DNA from: Bacteroidota bacterium
Lineage (GTDB): Bacteria > Bacteroidota > Bacteroidia > Chitinophagales > Chitinophagaceae
Reading direction: 5' to 3'
Assembly (NCBI GenBank): GCA_020161435.1
Contig: JAIUNV010000001.1
Span: 310,001 to 374,000 of the forward strand
DNA: 64,000 bases
Part shown: positions 1 to 8,997 of the stretch, piece by piece
Layout: every line of letters begins with the position of its first letter
Numbering within the stretch: position 1 is the stretch's first letter
The notes under the pieces: model-generated
Told to the model about the DNA's origin: nothing
Seen by the model: the letters and a program-made list of their open reading frames with translations, nothing else
The model's database searches: none
Position numbers and translations under genes: made by a program

Positions 1-312
1 TTCTTCGCGGCCACTCAGCATTTGGCGTTGCATGGCTTCGTACTGGCTCAGCAGCGCAGCAAAAGCACTGTACGCATCGGGCACCCGTATGAGGGTAGCC
101 TGCACAGCCTGCTTCAGCTCCAGCGATTCATTCACGATGACAACAGATGCCTGCGTGGTATAGAGGTATTCTTCGTATTTCGGGTTGGCTAAAAAAGCTA
201 ACTGTCCGGCCTGGGCTTCTTCAATTTTGCCAAAGCCACTTACGGCTGCCTGTGCGTTGCCTTCAACACGGCCACCGGCCAGCTGGGCAATTGTTGCTGC
301 TGAAAACGTCAT
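1..312 (-). CDS. lpxD: UDP-3-O-acylglucosamine N-acyltransferase LpxD, N-terminal part
   Basis: LpxD adds the second 3-hydroxyacyl chain to UDP-3-O-acyl-glucosamine in lipid A synthesis, at the cytoplasmic side of the inner membrane. The gene starts at 312 and runs off the left edge, so about 104 of an expected ~340 residues are visible. They match the N-terminal substrate-recognition domain: TIAQLAGGRVEGN near the start, then the typical AGQLAFLANPKYEEYL stretch, then a VRVPD-like segment (here IRVPDAYSAFAALL). The left-handed hexapeptide-repeat domain lies outside the window. It sits 48 bp downstream of the HD-domain gene on the same strand, probably in one transcript. The family call is from sequence; activity is inferred. 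Confidence 0.88.
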   Translation of the reverse strand, partial: MTFSAATIAQLAGGRVEGNAQAAVSGFGKIEEAQAGQLAFLANPKYEEYLYTTQASVVIVNESLELKQAVQATLIRVPDAYSAFAALLSQYEAMQRQMLSGREE

Positions 313-360
313 AAATCTAAAGTAGTGTTGTAGCGATGAAGGATGGACGATTCCACGGCC

Positions 361-1563
361 TTACACGCTGAGGTAGCAAATATACTGTTTGCCCACCGTG
401 GCGGCGAGGCTCTGCTGTATCAAGGCATTGTCGACCTGCGAAATATCCCGCACATGGCCATCCTTAAACAGGATGTTGATGCGTTCATCATCGGTTTTGT
501 AGGTGGTGTTGCGGGCTTCGCCGGTAAACACCAGGTAGCCAAGTTCCTCCTCCGTTACATCGGGATGCGCCTGTCGGATAGCAGCTTTTTTCTGCTCGAT
601 AACTTGTGGCGCAATGGGCTCCGATTGCAGTTTGATTTTAAACAGGTTGCGGTTGAGCAGGCAGGTACACATGGTAGCCAGCACCCGGTCGGGGTGTTGC
701 TGCCACTCTTTAATGGCCATCATCACATCCACATCGTCGAGCATGGTAAAGCGGCGCAGCAGTTCAGCAGCGTCTTCGGTATCGGGGCGGTTGTGCAGCA
801 CATAGTGCAGGTTGGGGTGGCAGCCGGCGCCAATTTCACGGGCACGGCGAACAATACGTACCAACATTTGCTCGGCCGCCAGTACGGTTTTGTGCAGGTA
901 CACCTGCCAGTACATGAGGCGGCGGGCCACCAAAAATTTTTCGATGCTGTACACGGCTTTCTCTTCCACCATCAATTGGCCGTTGTGCACGGTCAGCATT
1001 TTGATGATGCGGTCGTAGCCAATTACCCCTTCGCTTACGCCGGTAAAAAAGCTGTCGCGGTTGAGGTAGTCCATGCGGTCAACATCCAGCTGCCCGCTTA
1101 CCAGTTGGTGCAAAAAAGGTTTGTGGTAAGTATTGTTGAAAATGGCCAACGCAATTTCCAGCGCACCATTCAGCTCGGCATTGAGGTGCTCCATGATGAG
1201 GCGGCTCATGGTTTCGTGGTGTACGCCCTGTACCAGTGTGCCTTCGAGGGCATGGCTAAACGGCCCGTGGCCAACATCGTGCAGCAATATGGCTACTTTG
1301 GCGGCGGTGGCTTCTTCGGGGGTAATGTCAATGCCCTTGCGTTGCAGTTCGCCCAGCGCCTGACACATGAGGTGGTAGGCACCCAGGCTGTGGGCCATGC
1401 GGGTGTGCACGGCACCGGGGTACACCAGGTGGGCAAAAGCCATTTGGTAAATACGCCGCAGCCGCTGGTAATAAGGATGACTGACTACCCGAAACACCAC
1501 CGGATCGTCGATGCTGATGAAACCGTAAATCGGATCGTTGATGATTTTGCCTTTGAAACTCAT
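361..1563 (-). CDS. HD-domain phosphohydrolase (SAMHD1/dGTPase-like)
   Basis: A 400-residue metal-dependent hydrolase of the HD superfamily, related to dNTP triphosphohydrolases and SAMHD1. The motifs are visible: YQRLRRIYQM and HTRMAHSLGAYHL near the N-terminus, the HD pair in LLHDVGHGPFSHALE, and DYLNRDSFFTGVSEG, the conserved third element. The natural substrate is not decided by the sequence; many bacterial members remain unassigned. The start is set at 1563 (MSFKGKIINDPIYGFI), because the upstream in-frame extension to 1653 reads through repeat-like intergenic DNA. It is followed 48 bp later by lpxD in the same direction. Confidence 0.85.
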   Translation of the reverse strand: MSFKGKIINDPIYGFISIDDPVVFRVVSHPYYQRLRRIYQMAFAHLVYPGAVHTRMAHSLGAYHLMCQALGELQRKGIDITPEEATAAKVAILLHDVGHGPFSHALEGTLVQGVHHETMSRLIMEHLNAELNGALEIALAIFNNTYHKPFLHQLVSGQLDVDRMDYLNRDSFFTGVSEGVIGYDRIIKMLTVHNGQLMVEEKAVYSIEKFLVARRLMYWQVYLHKTVLAAEQMLVRIVRRAREIGAGCHPNLHYVLHNRPDTEDAAELLRRFTMLDDVDVMMAIKEWQQHPDRVLATMCTCLLNRNLFKIKLQSEPIAPQVIEQKKAAIRQAHPDVTEEELGYLVFTGEARNTTYKTDDERINILFKDGHVRDISQVDNALIQQSLAATVGKQYICYLSV

Positions 1564-1866
1564 GTGGGGCAAAAGTCGGTCATTAGGGGGAAATGAAAGA
1601 GGCTTGAGAATTTTTGAACCACAGAGGTAAGGGAGGTAGGCACAGAGGAACATGGAGATTTTTTAACCACAAAGGCACAAGAGTGTCACAAAGGAGCACT
1701 AAGTTTTCAGGAAGCATTACTGGAAAATAATCCGTGAAACTGTGGCCAATACAAAACTTGGTGGTTGATAGATGATGGTTGGTGGTAAAATCCGTGCACA
1801 TCCAAACTCATCCTGCACATCCGCGTCCCATTATCCGTGTCCCATTCTTCAAAGGCTTCGTATTTT
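1564..1866. repeat. intergenic region made of dispersed repeat motifs
   Basis: The stretch between the divergent HD-hydrolase gene and tadA holds no gene. It contains variants of two motif types common between genes in Bacteroidota: 'aaccacaaaggcacaag' style units (about 1617-1700) and 'atccgtg' style units (about 1727-1850). A promoter for each flanking gene must also lie here, but no convincing -7/-33 pair was found. Confidence 0.5.
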
Positions 1867-2331
1867 GTGCTGGTGGAACCACTTTTCGACGACGAATATT
1901 TTATGCGCAGGGCGCTGCAAGAGGCACAGATTGCTTTCGACAAGGATGAAATTCCGGTGGGGGCGTTAGTGGTGCAAGACAATAAAATCATTGGCCGCGG
2001 CCACAACCAAACCGAGCTGCTGCACGATGTAACGGCTCATGCCGAAATCATTGCGCTTACAGCAGCCTTCAATCATTTGGGTGCCAAGTACCTGCCCGAT
2101 GCAACCTTGTATGTAACACTGGAACCCTGCCACATGTGTGCAGGCGCTTTGTACTGGAGCAAAATTGGCCGCATAGTATATGGTGCTTCCGATGAGAAGC
2201 ATGGCTACCGGAAATTTTATGGACATCAGTCGCCCTTTCACCCCAAAACGGTGGTGGAAAGTGGCCTGCTGGCCACCGCCGGTGCCGAACTCATGAAAAC
2301 ATTTTTTCAGCGAAAAAGAACCGCCAAATGA
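1867..2331 (+). CDS. tadA: tRNA-specific adenosine deaminase TadA-like
   Basis: A zinc-dependent deaminase of the cytidine/deoxycytidylate deaminase fold. The zinc site is complete: HAE (in VTAHAEIIAL) supplies His and the catalytic Glu, and PCHMC supplies two Cys. FMRRALQEAQIAFDKDEIPVG and the FYGHQSPFHPK region fit TadA, which makes inosine at the wobble base of tRNA-Arg. Length, about 154 residues, is normal. No ATG precedes the conserved FDDEYFM segment. GTG codons lie at 1837, 1867 and 1873; 1867 is chosen because an AAAGG lies about 11 bases upstream and the 1837 codon is inside repeat-like DNA. Its stop overlaps the next start (ATGA), so the two genes are translationally coupled. Confidence 0.85.
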   Translation: MLVEPLFDDEYFMRRALQEAQIAFDKDEIPVGALVVQDNKIIGRGHNQTELLHDVTAHAEIIALTAAFNHLGAKYLPDATLYVTLEPCHMCAGALYWSKIGRIVYGASDEKHGYRKFYGHQSPFHPKTVVESGLLATAGAELMKTFFQRKRTAK

Positions 2332-3542
2332 AACAACTGAAAATATGTATGCTATTGGTTTTGCTGGCAAGTGCAGGAAATAGGGCATTAGCACAGCAAT
2401 CAGCTTTTAGAGTCATCATCAACAGTGATTATCTGGAAGCTGGCGATACTCTCGAAATTAATGCTGAGTATGCTGTGGGCGACCGGCAACTACCTCCCGC
2501 TACTTTGGCCGTAACGCTGATGAAAGAAGGTGAGCCCGAAAAGTTTTGGCAAATGCGCTGGCCGTTGGTGAAAGGCAAGGCTACCGCAGCTGTAGTGCTG
2601 CCAGATAGTATGCCTGTTGGCCTGTACAATATGGCCTTTGCTGTTCAGCCCAGGTTTTTAAAGTTCTATTGCGATTATATCTATCCGCAAAAGCCTACCC
2701 ATTTACAGGCTGTTTTTTCGCACCTGGGAGGCATTCAGCGCCTTCCGTTTAAAGCTACACCCAATCGGCGTTTTGTAATGGAGGATATATTAATTACCGG
2801 AGATGTAACACTTAGTTTTCAGCAGCCAAACGATGGAGATGGAACCCCTGTGATGATGCGGGTGGATGCCTGGCTCGATTCCAGTTTTACGCCAGCGGCC
2901 TACGGGGTAAAACAATTAGCAGTGAACACACGCAACGATTCTTCCTACAAGCCGCAGCGGTTGTACAAGGAAACTTTTTTCAAAAGCGATTTCAGTTGCT
3001 TTCAGGGCAATTACGGGGCTAAGCTGAAAGCTGAAAAAGTAGCAGGTTTGCCACTTGCTAAACAGTTCGACAGCTTGTACATTCCGGCCGCTTTAAAAGA
3101 AGGGGCCAGCCATGTGTACGATTGTTTGGAAGACAGTGTTGCTACTGCGGCGAGTACTGTGTACGACTTGCTGCAGCAACGCCTGAAGGGTTTCGACATC
3201 AATTATTGGGGTTCAGTAGAAAATGTGCGGATATATAATCAATCATCATCCGACCTTCAGCTTTTGCAAAATGAATTGATGCTGGTTTGGAAAGATCAGT
3301 TGTACCGCTTGTATTTCGATGGGGTGTATGGAGATGCCAGTATAATGATATTACCACCCAATGCCTTTGGCAGCATCCGCATTTTCGATCCGCCTTTTTA
3401 CACAGAGCCTTCTACAAAAAAGCAATTTGGCACCATTGCCGTTTTTAGTAAGCGGTATCCGTTTCCGCAGCCGTTTCCGTACCGCAGCCATTTTCAAATT
3501 CGGGGCTACACGCCGGTGGTGTTCGATTTGCCCTTGCAATAG
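2328..3542 (+). CDS. secreted protein, possible TonB-plug-like C-terminus
   Basis: A 404-residue exported protein of unknown function. Residues 1-22 form a signal peptide ending in ALAQQ. Residues about 25-110 look like a beta-sandwich (macroglobulin-like: EAGDTLEINAEYAV). The C-terminal part (about 310-404) contains GDASIMILPPNAFGSIRIFDPP, GTIAVFSKR and a terminal GYTPVVFDLP segment. This resembles the plug domain found in TonB-dependent receptors and in barrel-less Bacteroidota proteins with a plug-like end, but no outer-membrane barrel follows. Translation is coupled to tadA by a 4-bp overlap. The plug comparison is inference from pattern, not from an alignment. Confidence 0.6.
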   Translation: MKQLKICMLLVLLASAGNRALAQQSAFRVIINSDYLEAGDTLEINAEYAVGDRQLPPATLAVTLMKEGEPEKFWQMRWPLVKGKATAAVVLPDSMPVGLYNMAFAVQPRFLKFYCDYIYPQKPTHLQAVFSHLGGIQRLPFKATPNRRFVMEDILITGDVTLSFQQPNDGDGTPVMMRVDAWLDSSFTPAAYGVKQLAVNTRNDSSYKPQRLYKETFFKSDFSCFQGNYGAKLKAEKVAGLPLAKQFDSLYIPAALKEGASHVYDCLEDSVATAASTVYDLLQQRLKGFDINYWGSVENVRIYNQSSSDLQLLQNELMLVWKDQLYRLYFDGVYGDASIMILPPNAFGSIRIFDPPFYTEPSTKKQFGTIAVFSKRYPFPQPFPYRSHFQIRGYTPVVFDLPLQ

Positions 3543-3569
3543 CTGTTATCATTTCCTGAAATCGCATCC

Positions 3570-3596
3570 TTGGCCAACAATGCTTGTTTACCTTTG
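3570..3596 (+). promoter_or_regulatory. putative Bacteroidota-type promoter of sod
   Basis: TACCTTTG at 3589-3596 matches the TAnnTTTG -7 consensus of Bacteroidota, with a TTG at 3570-3572 as a -33 element, 16 bases upstream (slightly short). It would start a 5' leader of about 40 nt before the sod ATG at 3643. Confidence 0.5.
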
Positions 3597-3642
3597 TTAG
3601 CTCTTCAGTTATTTATTTTCAAACAATTAAAAACTCAATAGC

Positions 3643-4254
3643 ATGGCTTTTACATTAGATCCGCTGCCTTACGCCAGCAATGCGCTGGAACCTTACTTCG
3701 ATCAGCAAACCATGGAAATACATCATGGCAAACACCATCAGGCCTATGTAACCAACCTGAACAATGCCATTGCCGGTACCCCCAACGAAGGCAAGAGCCT
3801 CGAGGAACTGGTAGCCAACGCTGGCGCTATCGGTGGTCCCGTTCGCAACAACGGTGGTGGCCACTGGAACCACGCTTTCTTTTGGGCACAACTGAAAGTA
3901 AACAACGGCGCAGCACCCACTGGTAAGCTGGCTGCCGCCATAGAAGCCGACCTGGGTGGCTACGACAAACTGAAAGAAGAATTTAAAAAAGCTGGTATCG
4001 GTCGCTTTGGTAGTGGCTGGGCCTGGTTGATTGTGAAAGACGGCAAACTGGTCATCAGCAGCACGCCTAACCAAGACAACCCGCTGATGGATGTAGCCGA
4101 AGTAAAAGGTACGCCTATCCTCGGCCTCGATGTGTGGGAGCATGCTTACTACCTGAAGTATCAAAACCGTCGCCCCGACTTTATTGATGCTTTCTGGAAT
4201 GTGGTAAACTGGGATGTAGTAGCAGAACGCTACGAAAAAGCCCTCGGTGCTTAA
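3643..4254 (+). CDS. superoxide dismutase, Fe/Mn type
   Basis: A 203-residue cytoplasmic superoxide dismutase that disproportionates superoxide to oxygen and hydrogen peroxide. All four metal ligands are visible: His in [13 protein letters not shown], His in [11 protein letters not shown], and Asp and His in [21 protein letters not shown]. There is no signal peptide. Length is normal. Metal preference cannot be called with certainty. It is a single-gene unit, with a promoter-like sequence upstream and a strong hairpin terminator 20 bp after the stop. Confidence 0.95.
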   Translation: MAFTLDPLPYASNALEPYFDQQTMEIHHGKHHQAYVTNLNNAIAGTPNEGKSLEELVANAGAIGGPVRNNGGGHWNHAFFWAQLKVNNGAAPTGKLAAAIEADLGGYDKLKEEFKKAGIGRFGSGWAWLIVKDGKLVISSTPNQDNPLMDVAEVKGTPILGLDVWEHAYYLKYQNRRPDFIDAFWNVVNWDVVAERYEKALGA

Positions 4255-4273
4255 TACCAAATACAAGCATAAA

Positions 4274-4310
4274 CAATAAAGCCGGTCATGTACCGGCTTT
4301 ATTGTTTTGT
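4274..4310 (+). terminator. intrinsic terminator after sod
   Basis: A perfect 13-bp inverted repeat (4274-4286 and 4292-4304) with a 5-base loop and a T-rich tail. It can act in both directions because the stem ends are A/T runs. Confidence 0.8.
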
Positions 4311-4422
4311 GAAATGATGTGTGGAGGAGATTTGAACTACAGCGGTTCTTAAAATCTTATGGCATTTTTACAACCGTTTGTTCAACCACTTCGTAACTAG
4401 AGATGTTTGGTTCCCACTTTCT

Positions 4423-5412
4423 ATGCAACATTTTCGCCCACAATTACAACGCACACTCCGCCGGCTCGGCCGCACCCTGCTGGCATTGTATCTGTTGGCC
4501 ATTATCGGTGGCCTCATTGCCGATCAGTACGTGCAGTTCAGGCAAAGCGATGCGGAAACGCAACAGTTTTTTGCCAACCGCCAACAGCCCATTTACATCG
4601 GCTATTACAACACCCAGCAAAGACAGATGCGGTACATCTATACCGAAGATGATGCCAGCAAACCTGTGATATTATTCATACATGGTGCCCCGAGTAGCAG
4701 CAGTTATTTCCGCGATTATCTGAGCGATACCAACCTGCGCAAAGCTGCCAACCTGTTTGCCGTAGACCGCCCGGGTTATGGCTACTCTGGCTTTGGTGAG
4801 CCCGAGCCTTCCATTGCCAAACAGGCAGCCATGATTGCCCCCATTTTGTATCAACTGCACAAGCAATCGAGGCCGGTGCTGTTGGTGGCCGCTTCGTATG
4901 GCACAAGCATTGCAGCCCGCATGGCCATGGATTATCCGCAACTGGTAGATGGCCTTGTACTCTTGGCCCCCTCACTGGCCCCGGGGCAGGAAAAAACCTA
5001 CGACGTGAGTTATGTACTCGAATCAACTTTCTTTTCGTGGGCACAACCCCGCATGATCCATTCAGCCAATGTAGAAAAGCTAACGCACCGCCAACAGCTG
5101 GAAGCCATGCTGCCCTATTGGAAAAACATCACCGTGCCAGTCACTTATTTTCAGGGGGCGGATGATGAACTCATTTACACCAGCAACGCAGCCTTTGCCA
5201 AACAACAACTCATCAATGCCAGCGAATTGAATGTGCACATGCTGCCGGGACTGGGCCACCTCATTGCCTTTAAAGCAAGACCAATCATTGTGCCTGCCAT
5301 TGTAAACATGCTGCCCAAAGCAGCGCAGTATTTTGCGCAGCGAAAGCAAGATGTAGTGCAACCGCAACTTACAGCTGTGCTGCCTGCTGCAACATCAACC
5401 AATCGCCAGTAG
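4423..5412 (+). CDS. membrane-anchored alpha/beta hydrolase
   Basis: A 329-residue serine hydrolase of the alpha/beta fold. An N-terminal transmembrane segment (about residues 17-34, LLALYLLAIIGGLIADQY) anchors it, with the enzyme probably on the periplasmic side. The oxyanion strand is PVILFIHGAPSSSSYF. The nucleophile elbow is VAASYGTS, with Ala in place of the usual Gly at the first position of GxSxG. A late Asp (QGADDEL) and His (LPGLGHLIAF) complete the triad. Substrate is unknown. The start is the ATG at 4423; an upstream TTG at 4378 is less likely. It is followed 63 bp later by hypF, without an obvious link in function. Confidence 0.8.
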   Translation: MQHFRPQLQRTLRRLGRTLLALYLLAIIGGLIADQYVQFRQSDAETQQFFANRQQPIYIGYYNTQQRQMRYIYTEDDASKPVILFIHGAPSSSSYFRDYLSDTNLRKAANLFAVDRPGYGYSGFGEPEPSIAKQAAMIAPILYQLHKQSRPVLLVAASYGTSIAARMAMDYPQLVDGLVLLAPSLAPGQEKTYDVSYVLESTFFSWAQPRMIHSANVEKLTHRQQLEAMLPYWKNITVPVTYFQGADDELIYTSNAAFAKQQLINASELNVHMLPGLGHLIAFKARPIIVPAIVNMLPKAAQYFAQRKQDVVQPQLTAVLPAATSTNRQ

Positions 5413-5475
5413 TTACTATTTTTCATCAGTTTTTTTACCCGCATTAGCCATTAACTTGTTGGCCTAAACAAGCTA

Positions 5476-7809
5476 TTGGCATCGTCTACACAAATACAAG
5501 CAGTTGACACCTGGCACATGCACCTCAGTGGGTTGGTGCAGGGCGTGGGCTTTCGGCCACTGGTATACCAGCTGGCTAATGCTGCAAGTATGCAAGGTGC
5601 TGTGTGCAACGATGCAGATGGATTACACATTTGGGTAAATGCATCAGCACAGGCAGCAGCTCATTTTTTACAAGCAATATTGGAGGCTGCACCGCCCCGT
5701 TCGGTGGTTACCAATAGTACGTTGGTAAAAGCCGAACCACAAACGTTCAACGGATTTACGATTGTGCTGGCTGATACCCCGAAAGCACCCCGCTTATGGA
5801 TACCACCCGACTTTGCATTGTGTGAAGATTGTAAACGGGAGTTGCATGAAGCCGGTAACCGAAGGGAGCATTATCCATTCATTACCTGCACTACCTGCGG
5901 GCCGCGGTATTCCATCATACAGCAATTGCCTTTTGAAAGAGCTTTCACTACGATGGAGCCTTTCACCTTGTGCGACAGCTGCGCCGCAGAATACAACGAT
6001 GTAAACGACCGCCGCTTTTTTGCACAAACTACTTCCTGCCACAGCTGTGGTGTGCAAATGACTTTGGCCATGCCGGATGGCAGCGTCATCACCGATACGG
6101 CCGCCGTATTGGAGCAACTGCTCACCACTTTACAGGCAGGAAAAATACTGGCCATTAAAGGTATTGGCGGCTTTTTATTGCTTACCGATGCGGGCAATGC
6201 CACGGCCATCGACAGGCTCCGTAACCGTAAAAAACGACCAGCCAAACCACTGGCAGTCATGTATCCATCTTTGCAGATGTTGGAGCAGCAAACCAGCTTA
6301 ACAGAACTGCAAAGAACCTGGCTTACATCGCCCGTTGCACCCATTGTATTGCTGCCGATAACTGCACAAATGCAATATGAGTTAGCTACAGAACAATTGG
6401 CTCCGGGCTTGCAGAAGCTGGGCATAATGCTGCCCTATGCGCCGCTGTTTGAATGGCTGTTGACAGCCTACAAAAAACCAGTGGTGGCTACCAGTGCCAA
6501 CCTGAGTGGTTCGCCTATCATTTACCAAAATGAACAAGCACAGCAGCACCTGCTGCAGGTGGCTGATGTGTTGCTATATCACAACCGGAATATCGTGATG
6601 CCGCAGGATGATAGTGTGCTCAGCATTGCTGCACAAAGCCAAACACCGGTATGGCTGCGCCGGAGCCGTGGCCTGGCGCCGGCATGCTCATTTTATACCC
6701 CACAACGCCAAGAGCCCATGCTGGCTACCGGGGCGTTGATGAAAAGCAGTTTTGCCATTGCACAAGATGGGATGACTTACATCAGCCAGTACATGGGCAG
6801 CACCGAAAGCTACGATGCACAACTCATGTACAGAGAGGGTTTGGTGCATGTGCAACAACTCTTGCAGCACCGGCCTTCGGTGATGATTACTGATAAACAT
6901 CCTGCGTATTTCAGCCATGAGCTGGCTCTGGAGTTGGCTGCTGAACACAAGTGTCCCTTGTTGCTGATACAGCACCACAAAGCCCATGCTGCGGCGGTAT
7001 TGGCCGAAAATTATTTACTGCATCAATCTGAACCCGTGCTGGCAGTGGTGATGGATGGCACAGGACTGGGCGATGATGGTAACAGTTGGGGCGGTGAGTT
7101 TTTCATGTACCACAACCACTGCATGGAAAGAGTAGCGCATTGGCAACCCTTCCCGTATTTGCTGGGCGATAAAATGGCCCGTGAACCACGGCTGTCGTTG
7201 CTGAGTGCATTGCCAGCCGGCATGCGGCATGTGTGCAAGCAATGGTTTACCGAAACGGAATGGACGCTCTACCAAAAAATGCTGCAATCGTACAAAGGCA
7301 TAAATACCACAGCGGTTGGACGGTTGTTTGATGCGGCGGCCTGTTGGCTGTTGCAAATGCCGGGGCAGCAGTACGAAGGCCATGCTGCGATGCGGTTGGA
7401 AGCAATGGCAAATGAGTACGTGGAAACACATGGCATACCCGCTGCGTTTGACCTGAGTATTGAGGACAATACATTACCCGGTAGTCGCTTGTTGGCCATG
7501 CTCATACATGCAGAATCTGTGGGGGCCACTGCTCCCGAACTGGCGGCTCGTTTTCATGCCAGCATCAGCCAGGCTGTTTGTCAAATGGCCCGCCATTTGC
7601 AAGTGCAACAGGTGGCTTGCAGCGGCGGCGTTTTTCAAAACAGTTTGCTCATTGATATGCTGCACCTGCATGCCGGCAATGGCCTGCAATTGTATTTCCA
7701 TCAGCAGCTATCGCCTAATGATGAAAATGTTTCGTTTGGCCAACTGGTATATGCCGATTGCAACATCGACGATGTGTGGGCTTCCGCTTTACATCAGGTG
7801 GCCGATTGA
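5476..7809 (+). CDS. hypF: carbamoyltransferase HypF
   Basis: HypF uses carbamoyl phosphate and ATP to make a thiocarbamate on HypE, the precursor of the cyanide ligands of NiFe hydrogenases. All parts are present: an acylphosphatase domain (about 14-100, GLVQGVGFRP); two zinc-finger pairs (CEDC...CTTC and CDSC...CHSC, about 113-195); a YrdC-like domain (about 215-400, KGIGGFLLLTDAGNA and RNRKKRPAKPLAVM); and a Kae1-like C-terminal domain (HHKAHAAAV, DGTGLGDDGNSWGGE, CSGGVFQN). At 777 residues it is full length. Both start options are imperfect: TTG at 5476, or ATG at 5518 just before LSGLVQGVGF. hypD follows after 73 bp, but no hypC lies between them. Confidence 0.93.
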   Translation: MASSTQIQAVDTWHMHLSGLVQGVGFRPLVYQLANAASMQGAVCNDADGLHIWVNASAQAAAHFLQAILEAAPPRSVVTNSTLVKAEPQTFNGFTIVLADTPKAPRLWIPPDFALCEDCKRELHEAGNRREHYPFITCTTCGPRYSIIQQLPFERAFTTMEPFTLCDSCAAEYNDVNDRRFFAQTTSCHSCGVQMTLAMPDGSVITDTAAVLEQLLTTLQAGKILAIKGIGGFLLLTDAGNATAIDRLRNRKKRPAKPLAVMYPSLQMLEQQTSLTELQRTWLTSPVAPIVLLPITAQMQYELATEQLAPGLQKLGIMLPYAPLFEWLLTAYKKPVVATSANLSGSPIIYQNEQAQQHLLQVADVLLYHNRNIVMPQDDSVLSIAAQSQTPVWLRRSRGLAPACSFYTPQRQEPMLATGALMKSSFAIAQDGMTYISQYMGSTESYDAQLMYREGLVHVQQLLQHRPSVMITDKHPAYFSHELALELAAEHKCPLLLIQHHKAHAAAVLAENYLLHQSEPVLAVVMDGTGLGDDGNSWGGEFFMYHNHCMERVAHWQPFPYLLGDKMAREPRLSLLSALPAGMRHVCKQWFTETEWTLYQKMLQSYKGINTTAVGRLFDAAACWLLQMPGQQYEGHAAMRLEAMANEYVETHGIPAAFDLSIEDNTLPGSRLLAMLIHAESVGATAPELAARFHASISQAVCQMARHLQVQQVACSGGVFQNSLLIDMLHLHAGNGLQLYFHQQLSPNDENVSFGQLVYADCNIDDVWASALHQVAD

Positions 7810-7882
7810 TTTTTATCATACTTGCTCCGCAGGCTTTGTGTCATATTGCAGAGAACAGCCATCTGTATATACGCCTGCCATC

Positions 7883-8977
7883 ATGAAGTATTTATCGGAG
7901 TACCGCGACCCGGAGCTGGTCGATCATTTACTGAAAGAAATACATGCCATTGTTACCCGCGACTGGACCATTATGGAAGTATGTGGCGGGCAAACGCATA
8001 GCCTGGTGAAAAACGGCATTTTGAACATGTTGCCCGATAAAGTGCACATGGTGCACGGGCCGGGCTGCCCGGTGTGCGTTACGCCGCAAAGCCTCATTGA
8101 TAAAGCTGTGTATCTGGCCGATGAAGCAGGCGTGATATTGTGCTCTTATGGCGATATGCTGCGGGTGCCCGGCACTAAAAAAAGTTTGCTGGAAGCAAAA
8201 GCCGGCGGTGCCGATGTACGTATTTTGTACTCGCCACTGGAAGCGGTAAACATTGCCAAAGACAATCCGGATAAGGAAGTGGTGTTTTTTGCAGTAGGCT
8301 TTGAAACCACGGCACCGGCCAATGCGTTGAGTGTGATTCATGCACAAAAGGCAGGCATTAAGAATTACAGCATCTTAACGTCACATGTATTGGTGCCACC
8401 GGCTATCGAAGCCATTGTAAATGATCCGGGTAATGTAGTACAGGGCTTTTTGGCCGCAGGCCATGTGTGCACTATTATGGGTATGCAAGAGTATGTGCCC
8501 ATTGTAGAAAAATACAAACTGCCGATAGTGGTAACGGGCTTTGAACCGGTGGATTTGTTGCAGGGCATTTACATGTTGCTGTTGCAATTGGAAAACGGCG
8601 AATACAAACTCGAAAATCAATACAGCCGGGTGGTGAGTGAAGAAGGAAATCCGGCGGCGCAGCAAACCATTGCCGAAGTGTTTGAAGTAAGCGACCGCGA
8701 ATGGCGGGGCATTGCTACCATTCCGAAAAGTGGGTATGAATTGAAAGCCGACTACAGCCGGTTTGATGCCAATGTAAAATTTCAAATTCCGGATTTGCAA
8801 TCCATGAAAGACAATGGTTGTATTGCCGGCGAAATATTGCGGGGTAAAAAGAAACCTTTTGAGTGCCCGCAGTTTAGCAAGCAATGCACACCGCTCAATC
8901 CATTGGGTGCACCCATGGTGAGTAGCGAAGGTGCCTGTGCTGCTTATTATCATTTCAGCAATATTGCTGTAGTGTAA
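7883..8977 (+). CDS. hypD: hydrogenase maturation protein HypD
   Basis: HypD is the Fe-S scaffold on which the Fe(CN)2CO unit of NiFe hydrogenase is assembled, normally together with HypC. The 364-residue protein carries the family signatures MEVCGGQTHS, HGPGCPVCVTP, FFAVGFETTAP, TSHVLVPPA and AGHVCTIMG. C-terminal cysteines in DNGCIAGEILRG, FECPQF, KQCTP and GACAAYY fit the [4Fe-4S] binding region. The true start is the ATG at 7883 (MKYLSEYRDPEL); the frame stays open upstream inside hypF but that part is a shadow. It lies between hypF (73-bp gap) and hypE (about 20-bp gap), in one operon. Confidence 0.95.
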   Translation: MKYLSEYRDPELVDHLLKEIHAIVTRDWTIMEVCGGQTHSLVKNGILNMLPDKVHMVHGPGCPVCVTPQSLIDKAVYLADEAGVILCSYGDMLRVPGTKKSLLEAKAGGADVRILYSPLEAVNIAKDNPDKEVVFFAVGFETTAPANALSVIHAQKAGIKNYSILTSHVLVPPAIEAIVNDPGNVVQGFLAAGHVCTIMGMQEYVPIVEKYKLPIVVTGFEPVDLLQGIYMLLLQLENGEYKLENQYSRVVSEEGNPAAQQTIAEVFEVSDREWRGIATIPKSGYELKADYSRFDANVKFQIPDLQSMKDNGCIAGEILRGKKKPFECPQFSKQCTPLNPLGAPMVSSEGACAAYYHFSNIAVV

Positions 8978-8997
8978 CACACAAATACCTGTTCGTG

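Noticed and set aside
343..1596. 417-codon open frame on the plus strand
   Set aside because: It is antisense to the HD hydrolase, whose motifs are unmistakable; the plus-strand translation has no domain.
7460..7882. N-terminal extension of hypD, or a hidden hypC
   Set aside because: The frame lies inside hypF and reads as nonsense; HypC would start MC.A.P and no such sequence is present.
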